Positions 36,479-47,328 of a DNA stretch of 64,000 bases are shown one piece after another (the stretch's first letter is position 1; each line of letters opens with the position of its first letter). This stretch comes from Pusillimonas sp. (GTDB lineage Bacteria > Pseudomonadota > Gammaproteobacteria > Burkholderiales > Burkholderiaceae_B). A program made the translations under genes and the position numbers. Location: the NCBI RefSeq assembly GCF_029263785.1, contig NZ_JAJUFE010000003.1, forward strand, positions 1 to 64,000. Direction: 5' to 3'. The notes under the pieces are model-generated. The model was not told the DNA's origin, did not search any database, and saw only the letters and a program-made list of their open reading frames with translations.

Positions 36479-37384
36479 ATGAAGACAGTTCAGGTTCTTA
36501 ACAAACATTTCCAGTCCGTAGCGTCGTATGTATGTGCGAAGTCACCAGCGGAACTGCACACAGCCCGGCTGCTGAGGCGTGCCTTGACCGTGCTGGGTTT
36601 GTCTGGTGCGGCACTGCTGGCCGGCTGCGCAGCGGTGCAGACGACCGGCTCCGGCGCGGTAGGCGTTGATCGCAAGCAGTACATGTCCAGCCTGGTCTCT
36701 GAACAAGCCCTTGTCCAAGAGGCCCAAAAGCAATACACCAGTATCGTGGCACAGGCGCGGGCACAAGGCGCACTTGATACAAACGCCGCCCAAACGAATC
36801 GCGTCCGGACCATCGCTCAGCGGCTCATTGGCCAGGTCGGGGTGTTCCGGCCGGATGCCGCTCACTGGAACTGGGAAGTCCATGTATTGAATTCAGACGA
36901 AGTGAATGCCTGGTGCATGCCCGGTGGAAAGATCGCTGTCTACAGCGGAATGATCAACAAGCTCAAGCTCACGGATGCAGAGCTTGCGGCAGTTATTGGC
37001 CACGAAATGGCACACGCCCTGCGCGAGCACTCGCGCGAGCAGGTGTCACAACAGGTTGCTGCCGATGTCGGACTGAGCGTGTTGTCTGCCTTGACAGGCA
37101 GTGCAGCCACCGCAGACCTCGGGGGCAAGCTTACAGAAGTCATGTTTACCTTGCCCAACAGCCGGACACACGAAACCGAAGCGGACCGCATGGGCGTCGA
37201 GCTGGCAGCCAGAGCGGGCTACGACCCTCGCGCAGCGGTAACCTTGTGGCAAAAAATGGGCTCCTTGAGCGCAGGCAATGCACCACCGGAGTTCCTGTCG
37301 ACCCATCCTTCGGCCGCTTCTCGAACTGCAGACCTTACCCGGATTGCAGAACAGGTCATGCCTTTGTATGAAGCGGCCAAATAA
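36479..37384 (+). CDS. M48 family metalloprotease lipoprotein
   Basis: Protein of about 301 residues. The lipobox LLAGC (GAALLAGCAAVQT, near residue 46) marks it as a lipoprotein, though the N-region before the hydrophobic stretch is unusually long (about 30 residues). The zinc site is HEMAH (IGHEMAHALREHSREQ), with a third ligand Glu in ETEADRMGVELAARAGY. It resembles BepA/LoiP-type outer-membrane quality-control proteases. ATG 36479 is preferred since GGAG ends 6 nt before it; ATG 36473 touches that site. Confidence 0.88.
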   Translation: MKTVQVLNKHFQSVASYVCAKSPAELHTARLLRRALTVLGLSGAALLAGCAAVQTTGSGAVGVDRKQYMSSLVSEQALVQEAQKQYTSIVAQARAQGALDTNAAQTNRVRTIAQRLIGQVGVFRPDAAHWNWEVHVLNSDEVNAWCMPGGKIAVYSGMINKLKLTDAELAAVIGHEMAHALREHSREQVSQQVAADVGLSVLSALTGSAATADLGGKLTEVMFTLPNSRTHETEADRMGVELAARAGYDPRAAVTLWQKMGSLSAGNAPPEFLSTHPSAASRTADLTRIAEQVMPLYEAAK

Positions 37385-37461
37385 TGTCGTGCATGTCCGG
37401 AACGATGCTTTGACCGGTGCGTACGTTTCAGTGCGCCTGCACCGGGGTTGAGTTATTTCGG

Positions 37462-37482
37462 GGGCCCAAATTGGGCCCTTTT
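37462..37482 (+). terminator. Terminator after the M48 protease gene
   Basis: GGGCCC (37462-37467), loop AAATT, GGGCCC (37473-37478) and TTTT. It separates the aroC/M48 side from the leuC promoter about 80 bp downstream. Confidence 0.65.
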
Positions 37483-37564
37483 GCCGGCTGGCGCACTCAT
37501 TATGGGATCGTAAGCACTTGATCCCACAAGGATATCACTATTAATACTAGTATAACTGCTGCAC

Positions 37565-37592
37565 TTGTACTAGGTTGAGAACTTGCGATAAT
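37565..37592 (+). promoter_or_regulatory. Candidate promoter for the leuCDB operon
   Basis: TTGTAC (37565-37570) and GATAAT (37587-37592) with 16-bp spacing, about 50 bp before leuC. The surroundings (37530-37575) are AT-rich with CTAGTATAAC-like repeats, which may hold an operator; no leucine leader peptide is visible. Confidence 0.5.
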
Positions 37593-37640
37593 AGTCATGA
37601 CTCTTTCGCAGTTAGAACGCACATCCTTATCGAGATCCCT

Positions 37641-39044
37641 ATGGCCCAGACCCTTTACGACAAATTGTGGGATGCCCACGTCGTTGATCAGGATGCCGAT
37701 GGCACCTGTCTTATTTATATCGATCGCCACCTGGTGCATGAGGTGACCAGCCCTCAGGCATTCGAGGGCCTGACTTTGGCGGGTCGTAAACCTTGGCGCG
37801 TCAACGCCAACCTGGCGGTGTCCGACCATAACGTACCGACCGCAGGACGGGATCAGGGTATCAAGGACCCGATCTCGCGCCTTCAGGTCGACACGCTGGA
37901 CGAAAACTGCGCGACGTTTGGCATAACGCAGTTTCGAATGAATGACATTCGGCAGGGCATTGTTCACGTTATTGGCCCGGAACAAGGGGCGACTCTTCCC
38001 GGCATGACTGTTGTCTGCGGCGATTCCCATACCAGTACGCACGGTGCGGTCGGAGCACTGGCCTTCGGAATCGGAACCTCTGAAGTCGAGCACGTTCTGG
38101 CGACGCAGACCTTGCTCATGAAAAAGAGCAAGAACATGTTGATCAAGGTCAACGGCAATCTGCCGTTCGGTTGCACGGCCAAAGATCTGGTCCTGTATGT
38201 GATTGGCCAGATCGGAACTGCCGGCGGCACCGGATACGCCATCGAATTCGGTGGGTCGGCGGTCCGCGAGCTGTCGATCGAAGGGCGAATGACTGTTTGC
38301 AATATGGCAATCGAGGCGGGCGCGCGATCCGGTATCGTAGCCGTCGATGACAAAACCATCGACTATTTCCGTGGCCGCCCGTATGCGCCCACCGGCGAAC
38401 TGTGGGATCAGGCAGTTGAATACTGGAAGACCCTGCACTCAGACGAGGGCAGCCATTTTGATCGTATCGTCGAACTGGATGCCGCCAATATTACGCCGCA
38501 GGTAAGCTGGGGTACGTCGCCCGAGATGGTTTTGTCGGTCAACGACCGGGTACCTGACCCAAGCCGGGAAACTGACGAGGTAAGGCGCTCCGGAATGGAG
38601 CGTGCACTGCAGTACATGGGGCTCGAGGCCAATACGCCGCTTACCGACATCAAGATCGACAAGGTGTTTATCGGTTCGTGTACCAACTCGCGAATCGAAG
38701 ACTTGAGGTCGGCCGCCGAAGTGGTGCGCGGCAAAAAAGTGGCTGAAAACGTCAAGCAGGCCATGATTGTTCCTGGTTCGGGCCTGGTCAAGAAGCAGGC
38801 CGAACAAGAAGGATTGGACAAGATCTTTCTTGAGGCCGGATTCGAATGGCGTGACCCTGGTTGTTCGATGTGTCTGGCCATGAATGCCGACCGCCTCGAG
38901 CCGGGCGAACGTTGCGCTTCAACATCGAACCGTAACTTTGAAGGTCGCCAGGGGCAGGGTGGGCGTACCCACCTGGTCAGCCCCGCGATGGCCGCCGCTG
39001 CAGCGATTGCCGGTCATTTTGTCGACGTCCGCACATTTGGATAG
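37641..39044 (+). CDS. leuC: 3-isopropylmalate dehydratase, large subunit
   Basis: Aconitase-family subunit of 467 residues. It binds the 4Fe-4S cluster through Cys in [11 protein letters not shown] and [11 protein letters not shown]. Other marks: [21 protein letters not shown] and the C-terminal [18 protein letters not shown]. With LeuD it isomerises 2- to 3-isopropylmalate in leucine synthesis. The start [15 protein letters not shown] is the family N-terminus; the frame is open 22 codons further upstream. leuD follows after 8 bp. Confidence 0.97.
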   Translation: MAQTLYDKLWDAHVVDQDADGTCLIYIDRHLVHEVTSPQAFEGLTLAGRKPWRVNANLAVSDHNVPTAGRDQGIKDPISRLQVDTLDENCATFGITQFRMNDIRQGIVHVIGPEQGATLPGMTVVCGDSHTSTHGAVGALAFGIGTSEVEHVLATQTLLMKKSKNMLIKVNGNLPFGCTAKDLVLYVIGQIGTAGGTGYAIEFGGSAVRELSIEGRMTVCNMAIEAGARSGIVAVDDKTIDYFRGRPYAPTGELWDQAVEYWKTLHSDEGSHFDRIVELDAANITPQVSWGTSPEMVLSVNDRVPDPSRETDEVRRSGMERALQYMGLEANTPLTDIKIDKVFIGSCTNSRIEDLRSAAEVVRGKKVAENVKQAMIVPGSGLVKKQAEQEGLDKIFLEAGFEWRDPGCSMCLAMNADRLEPGERCASTSNRNFEGRQGQGGRTHLVSPAMAAAAAIAGHFVDVRTFG

Positions 39045-39052
39045 GATCCGCC

Positions 39053-39703
39053 ATGAAAGCATTTACCACGCATAAGGGCCTGGTGGCCCCTCTCGACCGC
39101 GAAAACGTCGACACCGACCTGATCATTCCCAAGCAATTTCTCAAGTCGATCAAGCGCACCGGCTTCGGTCCAAATCTTTTCGACGAACTGCGATACCTCG
39201 ACCACGGCGAACCGGGCATGGATAACTCCAAGCGTCCCCTGAACCCGGATTTTTCCTTGAATCAACCGCGTTACCAAGGCGCTTCGATCCTGCTGACGCG
39301 CAAGAATTTTGGCTGCGGCTCCAGCCGGGAGCATGCGCCCTGGGCTCTGGATCAATATGGCTTTCGCGCGATTATCGCGCCTTCATATGCAGACATCTTC
39401 TTCAACAACAGTTTCAAGAATGGTCTGTTGCCCATTGTGCTTCCGGAAGAAGAAGTGTCTCGTCTGTTCGAAGAGCTTTACGCAAACGAAGGCTACAGCC
39501 TCGAGATCGACTTGCCCCGCCAGGTGGTCATCACACCCGACGGACGCGAGCTGGCGTTCGAGATAGAACCATTCCGTAAGCACAGCCTGCTAAACGGGCT
39601 GGACGAGATCGCCACCACACTGCAAAAAGCCGACAAGATCCGTGCCTTTGAATCCGAGCGTCTGGCCCGCCACCCCTGGCTGGCTGTCGCACCTCGCGCC
39701 TGA
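39053..39703 (+). CDS. leuD: 3-isopropylmalate dehydratase, small subunit
   Basis: Subunit of 216 residues with [21 protein letters not shown] at the N-terminus and [21 protein letters not shown], the substrate loop. It pairs with LeuC. Operon order leuC-leuD-leuB with small gaps (8 and 45 bp). Confidence 0.97.
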   Translation: MKAFTTHKGLVAPLDRENVDTDLIIPKQFLKSIKRTGFGPNLFDELRYLDHGEPGMDNSKRPLNPDFSLNQPRYQGASILLTRKNFGCGSSREHAPWALDQYGFRAIIAPSYADIFFNNSFKNGLLPIVLPEEEVSRLFEELYANEGYSLEIDLPRQVVITPDGRELAFEIEPFRKHSLLNGLDEIATTLQKADKIRAFESERLARHPWLAVAPRA

Positions 39704-39748
39704 TTGTCGCCTGAATCTGCTTATCGAAAACATAACGACACAAATACC

Positions 39749-40825
39749 ATGACTCATAAGATTGCTGTATTGCCCGGCGACGGCATAGGTCCCGAGATTA
39801 CCGAACAGGCTACCCGGGTCCTGCGTGCGCTTGACCTGGATCTTGATCTTCAGACAATGCCTGTCGGTGGTGCAGCGTATGACCAATTCGGTCATCCGCT
39901 GCCACCGCAAGTGCTGGAACTGGCAAAAAGTGCCGACGCCATCCTGTTTGGAGCCGTCGGCGACTGGAAATACGATTCGCTAGCCCGTGAGCTGCGTCCC
40001 GAGCAGGCCATCTTGGGGCTGCGCAAGGCACTGGGTTTATTCGCCAATTTGCGTCCCGCCATTTTGTATCCCCAACTGGCCAATGCGTCGTCACTGAAAC
40101 CTGAAGTCGTATCGGGGCTTGATATCCTGATCGTGCGTGAACTGACTGGAGACATTTACTTTGGCCAGCCGCGAGGCGTGCGCGAAGTGGAAGACGGACA
40201 ATTCAAGGGGGAACGTCAGGGTTTCGACACCATGCACTATGCCGAAACCGAGGTGCGTCGCATTGCCCACGTCGCGTTCCAGGCTGCCCAGAAGCGGAGC
40301 AAGAAGCTCTGCAGTGTCGATAAGTCCAACGTGCTCGAGACCTCGCAGTTCTGGCGCGAGATCGTCATTGATGTTGCCAAGGAATATCCCGACGTGGCGC
40401 TCTCCCACATGTACGTCGATAATGCCGCCATGCAGCTCGTTCGCGCACCCAAGGAGTTCGACGTCATCGTCACGGGCAACTTGTTTGGCGACATTCTTTC
40501 CGACGAAGCGGCCATGCTTACCGGTTCCATCGGCATGTTGCCGTCAGCGTCTCTCAACTCGGCCAACCAGGGCCTGTACGAACCCAGTCATGGGTCGGCT
40601 CCGGACATCGCCGGCAAAAACATGGCGAATCCGCTGGCCACCATCCTCTCTGCGGCGATGTTGCTTCGATACTCCTTGGGCAAGGCTGATCAGGCCCAGA
40701 AGATTGAGCAGGCAGTACAGGCGGTTCTCGAGCAAGGACTGCGTACCGCCGACATTTTCGAAGAGGGTCTTACCAAGGTGTCCACGTCCGAAATGGGCGA
40801 CGCCGTATTGAAGGCGTTAAAATAA
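39749..40825 (+). CDS. leuB: 3-isopropylmalate dehydrogenase
   Basis: Enzyme of 358 residues: [33 protein letters not shown] and [19 protein letters not shown] with the metal Asp residues, then [13 protein letters not shown]. It oxidatively decarboxylates 3-isopropylmalate using NAD. Start at the ATG preceding THKIAVLPG; the frame is open 15 codons further upstream. Confidence 0.97.
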   Translation: MTHKIAVLPGDGIGPEITEQATRVLRALDLDLDLQTMPVGGAAYDQFGHPLPPQVLELAKSADAILFGAVGDWKYDSLARELRPEQAILGLRKALGLFANLRPAILYPQLANASSLKPEVVSGLDILIVRELTGDIYFGQPRGVREVEDGQFKGERQGFDTMHYAETEVRRIAHVAFQAAQKRSKKLCSVDKSNVLETSQFWREIVIDVAKEYPDVALSHMYVDNAAMQLVRAPKEFDVIVTGNLFGDILSDEAAMLTGSIGMLPSASLNSANQGLYEPSHGSAPDIAGKNMANPLATILSAAMLLRYSLGKADQAQKIEQAVQAVLEQGLRTADIFEEGLTKVSTSEMGDAVLKALK

Positions 40826-40862
40826 CAGGAGTTTTCCTGATTACTAACACAAAGTGAGCCAT

Positions 40863-41993
40863 ATGACCCAGGCAGTAGGTTTGGTCGGCTGGCGTGGCAT
40901 GGTGGGTTCGGTCCTCATGCAGCGCATGCGCGACGAGAATGATTTTTCCTTGTTTCAACCGGTGTTCTTTTCCACCAGCAATGCGGGTGGAAAGGCACCA
41001 GCCTGGGCGGAAGGGGCCGATGCGCTGCAAGACGCCTACGACATTGAAACGCTCAAAAAGCTGCCTGTCATTGTGACCGCGCAGGGGGGTGACTACACCT
41101 CGGCGGTGTATCCCAAGTTGCGTGCAGCGGGCTGGGATGGCATCTGGATCGATGCCGCCAGTACCCTTCGCATGGCAGAGGACTCCATCATTGTCCTCGA
41201 CCCGGTCAACCGGTCGGTCATCGACGCAGCCCTTCAGCGTGGGGTCAAGAACTTCATCGGCGGCAACTGCACCGTCAGCTGCATGCTGATGGGCTTGGCC
41301 GGATTGTTCAACAACGATCTGGTCGAGTGGATGACCAGCATGACCTACCAGGCTGCTTCCGGAGGGGGTGCGCAGCACATGCGCGAGCTGCTAACCCAGT
41401 TTGGCTTGCTCAACCAGGCAGTTCGTCCTTTGCTGGACGACCCCGCTTCGGCAATTCTGGAAATCGATCGTGGCGTCCTGGCCAAGCAACAAGACGTTGA
41501 TCTGCCCCGCGATCAGTTCGGTGTTCCCCTGGCCGGCAGCCTCATTCCCTGGATCGACAAAGATCTGGGAAATGGCGTTTCGCGCGAAGAATGGAAAGCA
41601 GAGGCCGAAACCAACAAGATTCTTGGTCGAGGCGAAGCGTTTGGTACTGCGCCTACGCCTATCGATGGCCTGTGCGTCCGTATCGGAGCCATGCGTTGTC
41701 ATAGTCAGGCCCTTACCATCAAGCTAAAGCGCGATGTACCCCTGGACGAAATCACCGATCTTTTGCGCGAAGGGTCCAACTGGGCCAAAGTGGTGCCAAA
41801 CGAACGCGAGGCCACCATGCAGCAATTGACGCCGGTGGCGGTTACAGGTACTTTGGACATTCCAGTAGGTCGCTTGCGCAAGATGTCCATGGGTCCCGAG
41901 TACCTTAGCGCTTTCACCGTGGGCGACCAGTTGCTGTGGGGGGCGGCAGAGCCACTGCGCCGCATGTTGCGCATTACTTTGGGCGAACTATAA
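40863..41993 (+). CDS. asd: Aspartate-semialdehyde dehydrogenase
   Basis: Enzyme of 376 residues of the gammaproteobacterial-type Asd. NADP loop [13 protein letters not shown] at residues 6-18; catalytic Cys in [15 protein letters not shown]; substrate His and Arg in [18 protein letters not shown]. It reduces aspartyl phosphate for lysine, threonine and methionine synthesis. ATG 40863 is preferred to the in-frame GTG at 40854. It follows leuB by 37 bp. Confidence 0.96.
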   Translation: MTQAVGLVGWRGMVGSVLMQRMRDENDFSLFQPVFFSTSNAGGKAPAWAEGADALQDAYDIETLKKLPVIVTAQGGDYTSAVYPKLRAAGWDGIWIDAASTLRMAEDSIIVLDPVNRSVIDAALQRGVKNFIGGNCTVSCMLMGLAGLFNNDLVEWMTSMTYQAASGGGAQHMRELLTQFGLLNQAVRPLLDDPASAILEIDRGVLAKQQDVDLPRDQFGVPLAGSLIPWIDKDLGNGVSREEWKAEAETNKILGRGEAFGTAPTPIDGLCVRIGAMRCHSQALTIKLKRDVPLDEITDLLREGSNWAKVVPNEREATMQQLTPVAVTGTLDIPVGRLRKMSMGPEYLSAFTVGDQLLWGAAEPLRRMLRITLGEL

Positions 41994-41995
41994 AT

Positions 41996-43810
41996 ATGGG
42001 GAAATCTTGTTGTGCGGCCGCCGGCTCACCGGTAGTCCGATACACGCCAGTGGCTTTTGCCCTGGCCGCACTGCTGGCGATGGTGTCGCCGGCCGACGCA
42101 GCAAGCATAGGTCATTCGCGTCTGGTTTCCGCGCCGGGCCAGCCCTTGCGCATTGATGTCCCGATACGTGACCTTACCGAGTCCGAACAACAATCGTTGC
42201 GCGTGACCGCTGCTCCATTGTCGTCATGGCAGCAGGCCGGCCTCACTCCACCGGTCGAACTCAGCACCTTGCAAATCAGCGTCGAGCCCGGGTTCAGCGC
42301 TGATTCACGTCGGATTCAGGTGCGGTCAAGCCAGCCGTTTACGGGTGTCGTTGCCGATCTTCTGCTGCAGATATCCACGTCAGTTGGCAGCCAGCAGCAT
42401 CAGGTCAGCCTCTTGGCCGGAGCGTCTCAAGTCGCCTCAGACAGCGGTCAATCCGTCTCAAGTGTTTCGGGTCCATCCGGTGTTTCTGTGGGCGCGCAAT
42501 CGTCCCGCGGAACGATTACAGTGCGACGAGGCGATACGCTGTTTGCCCTGGCGCGAGCCAATGCCGTCGAAGGCGTCACCGTCTACCAGATGATGGTTGC
42601 CTTGCAAAAGGCCAATCCACAAGCCTTTATCGAAGGAAACATCAACCTTGTCAAAGCAGGGGCAACGCTGGCCATACCTGATACGGCCGCGCTGCGGGCG
42701 ATTTCCGACCGCGAAGCCCGGCGCATTTTCCAACAGCATACCCAGGCGTTTGCCGAATACCGGCAACGCATTGCTTCCCGGCAGGGTGGGGCTGTAGCAG
42801 GTGGGTCGACGCAAAGCGGCCCGGTTGTCGCAGGCGAATCTGAAGCGCCCTTGCAGGTGGCTCCGCCGGCGTCCGGTGACCAGGTAGTCCTATCCAGTGG
42901 ATCCGGTGCCGATCCAGACGCACAGGCCGACGAGCAACACGCAACACAACGCAACATCGAGGAATCCCAGGCCAGGGTATCGCAGCTTGAACGGAATGTG
43001 CAAAGCCTGAATCAGGCACTGCAGATGCAGGGCGAGGCCGCCAAGGATGCTGTGGTTGAAGGCGCTGCCGCGGTGGGACAAACGCTCTCAGAGGCAGCTG
43101 CCAGTATCGGGTTGTCGTCAGGCGAACCCGAATCCGCTTCAGTTCCGGGCCAGTCTGCTCAAGCCGTTGACGGCCAATCAGGCGTACAAGGTACAGTCCC
43201 CGCTGGCCAGGCAGGTACCAGCGGTGATCAGGCCGCGGGCCTGGCACCGCAAGACAATGGTCAGGCTCAAGCTGGAAGCACGGCGGGCACTGAAGGTGAT
43301 CCAGCCTCTTCGCCGACCTCCCAAGCGGGTTCCGACGCGGGCAACGAATCCGTGACCACGCCGCCGGCTTCGCCTGCAGAGGCATCCACCCGGGCAGATA
43401 CATCGCAACCCGATGCATCAACTTCCGATACGGTTTCGGCTCAATCTGGCGCACAGTCACAATCTGGCTCAGCTGCCAATGGTGGTGCAGGCGCAATGGC
43501 TCCAGATAGTGGTGTGGCCCTTTCAGTACCTGGCCCGTCTGGTGCCGCTCAAACCAACGAATCCAACCCATCCATTTCCAGCAAGGCAGAGCAACCCGTG
43601 TCCTGGATTCAGCAAAATCTTTTAGGCGTCATTACGGCGATATTGGCGCTGGTCGTACTGATTATTGCCTGGGTATTGCGCCGGGCAAGTGCTTCCCGCA
43701 GCGAAGGGCAGGGCGTCGTTACCGAGGCAATGGTCCAGGAGCGCCTCGAGCAGATCGATCTCGATCTTTCGAATCCGCCAAGCGACGAGCGCCCGCCCAA
43801 AGCCGGTTAA
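41996..43810 (+). CDS. fimV: FimV/HubP family protein
   Basis: Protein of 604 residues starting 2 bp after asd. It has a signal peptide (VAFALAALLAMVSPADA), the FimV N-terminal domain (SIGHSRLVSAPGQPLRIDVPI), a LysM peptidoglycan-binding domain (about 173-230, TVRRGDTLFALARANAVEG), a short coiled coil (about 315-345, RNIEESQARVSQLERNVQSL), a long Ser/Gln/Ala/Gly-rich low-complexity stretch (about 370-535), one membrane helix (about 539-560) and a short acidic cytoplasmic tail. Long FimV proteins have cytoplasmic TPR repeats that are absent here. FimV/HubP proteins organise cell poles and type IV pili. Confidence 0.88.
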   Translation: MGKSCCAAAGSPVVRYTPVAFALAALLAMVSPADAASIGHSRLVSAPGQPLRIDVPIRDLTESEQQSLRVTAAPLSSWQQAGLTPPVELSTLQISVEPGFSADSRRIQVRSSQPFTGVVADLLLQISTSVGSQQHQVSLLAGASQVASDSGQSVSSVSGPSGVSVGAQSSRGTITVRRGDTLFALARANAVEGVTVYQMMVALQKANPQAFIEGNINLVKAGATLAIPDTAALRAISDREARRIFQQHTQAFAEYRQRIASRQGGAVAGGSTQSGPVVAGESEAPLQVAPPASGDQVVLSSGSGADPDAQADEQHATQRNIEESQARVSQLERNVQSLNQALQMQGEAAKDAVVEGAAAVGQTLSEAAASIGLSSGEPESASVPGQSAQAVDGQSGVQGTVPAGQAGTSGDQAAGLAPQDNGQAQAGSTAGTEGDPASSPTSQAGSDAGNESVTTPPASPAEASTRADTSQPDASTSDTVSAQSGAQSQSGSAANGGAGAMAPDSGVALSVPGPSGAAQTNESNPSISSKAEQPVSWIQQNLLGVITAILALVVLIIAWVLRRASASRSEGQGVVTEAMVQERLEQIDLDLSNPPSDERPPKAG

Positions 43811-43816
43811 TCACGT

Positions 43817-44629
43817 ATGCCTCGTGTGGCGTTGGGCCTGGCATACGATGGTGAGCCCTGGCAAGGGTGGCAAACCCAACCCGGCGGGCTCACTGTTCAA
43901 GATGCCCTGGAAGCGGCGTTGGCACAATTTCTTGCCCACGCTACGCCGACTATCTGTGCCGGCCGTACCGACACTGGAGTTCACGCGCTTTGCCAGGTCG
44001 TCCACGTCGACACCGAGGCTCAGCGGTCTTCCGAGTCGTGGGTCCGGGGTCTTAACGCGCTTTTGCCCGATAGCATCGCTGTCCAATGGGCCAGGCAGGT
44101 CGACGACGACTTCCACGCGCGCTTTTCGGCTCTTTCGCGTACGTATGTGTACGTACTTCGACAGGCTCGCATACGATCTCCCTTTACTCATGGACGTGCC
44201 GGTTGGTCTTTTCGACCGCTCGAACTGCAACGCATGCGTCAGGCGGCCGAGCGCCTCATCGGGGAACATGATTTCAGTGCCTTTCGCTCGTCGCAATGTC
44301 AGGCAGCCAGTCCGGTGCGTACCCTGTACAGCCTGGATATAGAGCAAACCGACGGCAGCTTCATCTTTACATTCAGGGCTAATGCTTTTTTGCATCATAT
44401 GGTGCGCAATCTGATGGGTGCCCTGATATACATCGGTCAAGGCAAGCACGCGCCCGGCTGGATCGATGTTTTGCTAGAGCAAGGTGACCGTCGCCTGTCG
44501 GCGCCTACCTTTTCGCCGGCGGGCCTGTATTTGGCGAATGTTGAGTATCCGGAACGTTTCGGATTGCCAATCTTCGACTTGCAGGATCTGATGGCGACTC
44601 ACCATTTGCCGGTGGTTCGGAATTGCTGA
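43817..44629 (+). CDS. truA: tRNA pseudouridine(38-40) synthase TruA
   Basis: Enzyme of 270 residues. Conserved: [19 protein letters not shown], catalytic Asp in [40 protein letters not shown] and [17 protein letters not shown]. It converts uridines 38-40 of many tRNAs to pseudouridine. It lies 6 bp after fimV in the classic betaproteobacterial order fimV-truA-trpF. Confidence 0.96.
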   Translation: MPRVALGLAYDGEPWQGWQTQPGGLTVQDALEAALAQFLAHATPTICAGRTDTGVHALCQVVHVDTEAQRSSESWVRGLNALLPDSIAVQWARQVDDDFHARFSALSRTYVYVLRQARIRSPFTHGRAGWSFRPLELQRMRQAAERLIGEHDFSAFRSSQCQAASPVRTLYSLDIEQTDGSFIFTFRANAFLHHMVRNLMGALIYIGQGKHAPGWIDVLLEQGDRRLSAPTFSPAGLYLANVEYPERFGLPIFDLQDLMATHHLPVVRNC

Positions 44630-44704
44630 CCTCGAGCCTGTCAGGTGGCCGGAAGGGCGAGGGTAAAATGCTTCTTTGGTCTTTTTGAATCCGGGTCTCA
44701 ATCG

Positions 44705-45358
44705 ATGCTTCGTCCTCGCGTAAAAATTTGCGGAATCACGCGTGCTTCTGATCTGGCTGCTGCGGCAGATGCCGGTGCCGATGCTGTCGGGCTTGTGTTT
44801 TATCCCAAGAGCTCACGACTGGTAACTGTAGAGCAGGCGCGAGAATTACGTCGTGCAGCTCCGGCCTTCGTTAGTGTCACCGCCTTGTTTGTCAACGCAG
44901 ACACGGCACTCGTACGCCAGGTACTCGCCGAGGTCCGGCCTGATCTACTTCAGTTTCATGGCGATGAAACACCCGACTACTGTGACAGTTTCGATCACCC
45001 CTACATGAAAGCATTTCGCGTGGGGGGGCCAGGTCTTGAGGATGCGACGCGTGTACGCAATGCCTGCAACCAATACTCGTCCGCTGCGGCATGGTTGTTC
45101 GACAGTTTCAGCCCCGGCTATGGTGGAAGCGGATTGACATTCGACACGACATTGCTCGAACAGGTTCGTGCCTGGGACAGTGCTCGGCCTTTGATCTTGG
45201 CCGGTGGGCTCAGACCGGACAACGTAGCGGCCGCGCTGCAGGAGGTTCGACCGTATGGGCTCGACGTTTCGAGTGGCGTGGAGGAGTCCGGGGGCATCAA
45301 GTCGCCCGAAAAAATCACCGCCTTCATGAAGGCGGTGTATCGTGCTTCCCTGGTGTAA
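44705..45358 (+). CDS. trpF: Phosphoribosylanthranilate isomerase
   Basis: TIM-barrel enzyme of 217 residues: RVKICGITRASDLAAAADAGADAVGLVFYPKS at the start, LLQFHGDE, LFDSFSPGYGGSGLTFD, LAGGLRPDNV and LDVSSGVEESGGIKS at the end. It acts in tryptophan synthesis after TrpD. Normally trpB and trpA follow in this group; here a convergent 5'-nucleotidase follows after 44 bp. Confidence 0.96.
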   Translation: MLRPRVKICGITRASDLAAAADAGADAVGLVFYPKSSRLVTVEQARELRRAAPAFVSVTALFVNADTALVRQVLAEVRPDLLQFHGDETPDYCDSFDHPYMKAFRVGGPGLEDATRVRNACNQYSSAAAWLFDSFSPGYGGSGLTFDTTLLEQVRAWDSARPLILAGGLRPDNVAAALQEVRPYGLDVSSGVEESGGIKSPEKITAFMKAVYRASLV

Positions 45359-45402
45359 ATCACGCCTGGCAATCAATGAAGCGTCCCTGACTTTGTATCG
45401 GT

Positions 45403-47328
45403 TCAGGGTGACTCCAGGAAACCCTGCGTGCTGTAAAGGCTGACTGGCAAGGGTTTTAACGAGCGACCGGAATCGGCGAGCTCGCGGGCATAGTCCAGAA
45501 ACAGCTGTGTCGCATCCAGGCCGACGTCGACCCGTTGCTGTTTTGTCAGGCCAGAGAACGGCGTGTAGTGATCTTTTCCATCGGCTATGAAGTCGATTGT
45601 CGCGACCGAATACACATGATCAGGGTCGAGCGGAGCGTATCGACCGCTAGCGTCCGCGACTTCAATTTGCGAAATACGGGCTTCGCCGGGTCTGGTTGCG
45701 TCCACAACCCACCGCATCCCTGCCGCATAGGGATAGGCACCGGTATTGCGGCCCGGCCCCAGCGCGGCTTGTACTGCGCTTTCAACTGCCGCGCGCAGTG
45801 TTGAACCGGGGATCTTCAGTTGTACCAGCGTGTTCTTGAACGGCAGCAACGTATGAACATCCTTGACAACAAGGGGGCCGGCTGACAGATCGATGCGTAC
45901 CCCCCCGGCATTGATCAGGGCAAGATCCGCGTCGAAGTACTTGGTGGCCTGTTCAAGAAATGCCTGTGCAACGATCTGCTGGGCGTCGCCACCATGCTCG
46001 AGACCGGGGCGATTCTTGCACTCCTGGTCATGGCCGGCCCCCGTATGCTGGCCAAGTCGTCCGGGAATCCGTCGCGCACACAAGGTTTGTGCGACCTGAG
46101 CGATGACGGTGGACCCAAACTCCACTTTTTGCTGCTGGTAGGGGGCTAGTACCTGCAGGGCAACGGGATCAGGCGTGGTGATGCGCAAAGAACGGGAATT
46201 CGCCACATCGTTCATCACAGCGTCCAGTTCGTCCGGATCCAGCGCATTGACCTGGCCGCGGTCGCGTGCAAAGTCGTTTCCTATCAAGATATGGGGGGTG
46301 CCGCTGCACTGGACGAGCCTCCCATCTTCGTCAAAGGACAGCTTGAGCTCGCCCACTACAAATGAGTAGTGTCCAGCCTGCGCCACACAGACCGGATTGC
46401 CATCGGCATCGGTGGTGCGGGTGGGGTAGGGACCTTTGGGAGACAGGCCGAACCTTTTGAGCCTGTCCGGACCCAGCAGGGTGTGGGAGTCACCCCCAAT
46501 AATGACATCCACTCCGCGAAGACGCTGTGCGAGCTCGAGATCGTTCTGATACCCATAGTGGGTCTGAAGCACGACGATATCGACCCCTTGGCGCGTCAGT
46601 GCATCAATTTGTTCTTGTGCAGCCGTGGCTTCGTCCAGAAATGTGGTTCCCGGGTCTGGGCGCGACGCATTTTGCGTCTTGTCGGCGACAGTTATCCCGA
46701 CAAGTCCGATGCGCCGGCCGTTACGTTCGAGCACCATCGAGGGCTTTACATATCCGGCCGATAACGATTCTCGCAATGGCGAATCCGGGCCGAAACTGAC
46801 ATTGGCGCTCAAGATCTGGGTCTGACAGTTGTCAGAACGAAGATGGTCTAGAAATGTCTTGAGGCCGGCGTCGCCATAGTCGAATTCATGATTGCCCAAA
46901 GTGAAGGTGTCGAAGCACACGGTATTCATCAGATCCGCGTCGGCCTGTCCATGGGTAAGAGAATAATAAAGATCGCCTGTAATGGCGTCGCCGGCATGAA
47001 TCTTGATCGTAGGGCCTGCGGTTTGATCGGACAGCGCGCGCATTGCCGAGGTCACACGGGCAAATCCTCCGGCCGTCACGAAGATCCGTTCGCGCCTGCC
47101 TCCGCCGGTGTCCATAGACAATGGAACTCTCGTCTCATCCAGGTGAGAGTGGTGGTCGTTGACGTGGAGCAGGGTGAGCTCGAAGCCGGCGTGCTTGTCG
47201 GAGTCGAGAACTGCGCGGGCTGTGATAGTGTCGGGATGAATACAGGAAGCAAGCGCAATAGCCAGCAGTGCTGCGCCTGCCGTGCTAAAAATTCGGCGTA
47301 ATAAATGGATCTTGAATGATAGATACAT
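45403..47328 (-). CDS. Bifunctional metallophosphatase/5'-nucleotidase lipoprotein
   Basis: Protein of 641 residues. The lipobox LASC (IALASCIHPD, near residue 29) indicates a lipoprotein. The N-terminal calcineurin-like phosphatase domain has LLHVNDHHSHLD, IHAGDAITGDLYY, TLGNHEFDYGD and VLQTHYGYQND; the C-terminal 5'-nucleotidase domain has LINAGGVRIDL and VHTLLPFKNTLVQL. Such periplasmic enzymes hydrolyse nucleotides or NAD, releasing nucleosides for uptake. A Cys-containing insertion (LCARRIPGRLGQHTGAGHD) recalls NadN/UshA variants. Confidence 0.88.
   Translation of the reverse strand: MYLSFKIHLLRRIFSTAGAALLAIALASCIHPDTITARAVLDSDKHAGFELTLLHVNDHHSHLDETRVPLSMDTGGGRRERIFVTAGGFARVTSAMRALSDQTAGPTIKIHAGDAITGDLYYSLTHGQADADLMNTVCFDTFTLGNHEFDYGDAGLKTFLDHLRSDNCQTQILSANVSFGPDSPLRESLSAGYVKPSMVLERNGRRIGLVGITVADKTQNASRPDPGTTFLDEATAAQEQIDALTRQGVDIVVLQTHYGYQNDLELAQRLRGVDVIIGGDSHTLLGPDRLKRFGLSPKGPYPTRTTDADGNPVCVAQAGHYSFVVGELKLSFDEDGRLVQCSGTPHILIGNDFARDRGQVNALDPDELDAVMNDVANSRSLRITTPDPVALQVLAPYQQQKVEFGSTVIAQVAQTLCARRIPGRLGQHTGAGHDQECKNRPGLEHGGDAQQIVAQAFLEQATKYFDADLALINAGGVRIDLSAGPLVVKDVHTLLPFKNTLVQLKIPGSTLRAAVESAVQAALGPGRNTGAYPYAAGMRWVVDATRPGEARISQIEVADASGRYAPLDPDHVYSVATIDFIADGKDHYTPFSGLTKQQRVDVGLDATQLFLDYARELADSGRSLKPLPVSLYSTQGFLESP

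Noticed and set aside
42651-43571. 306-codon minus-strand frame inside fimV
   Set aside because: It arises from the low-complexity Ser/Gln/Ala region; no domain and no ribosome site.
45385-45408. Terminator between trpF and the nucleotidase gene (CCCTGA/TCAGGG)
   Set aside because: Only a 6-bp stem with a 12-nt loop and no T-run; it overlaps the nucleotidase stop codon.
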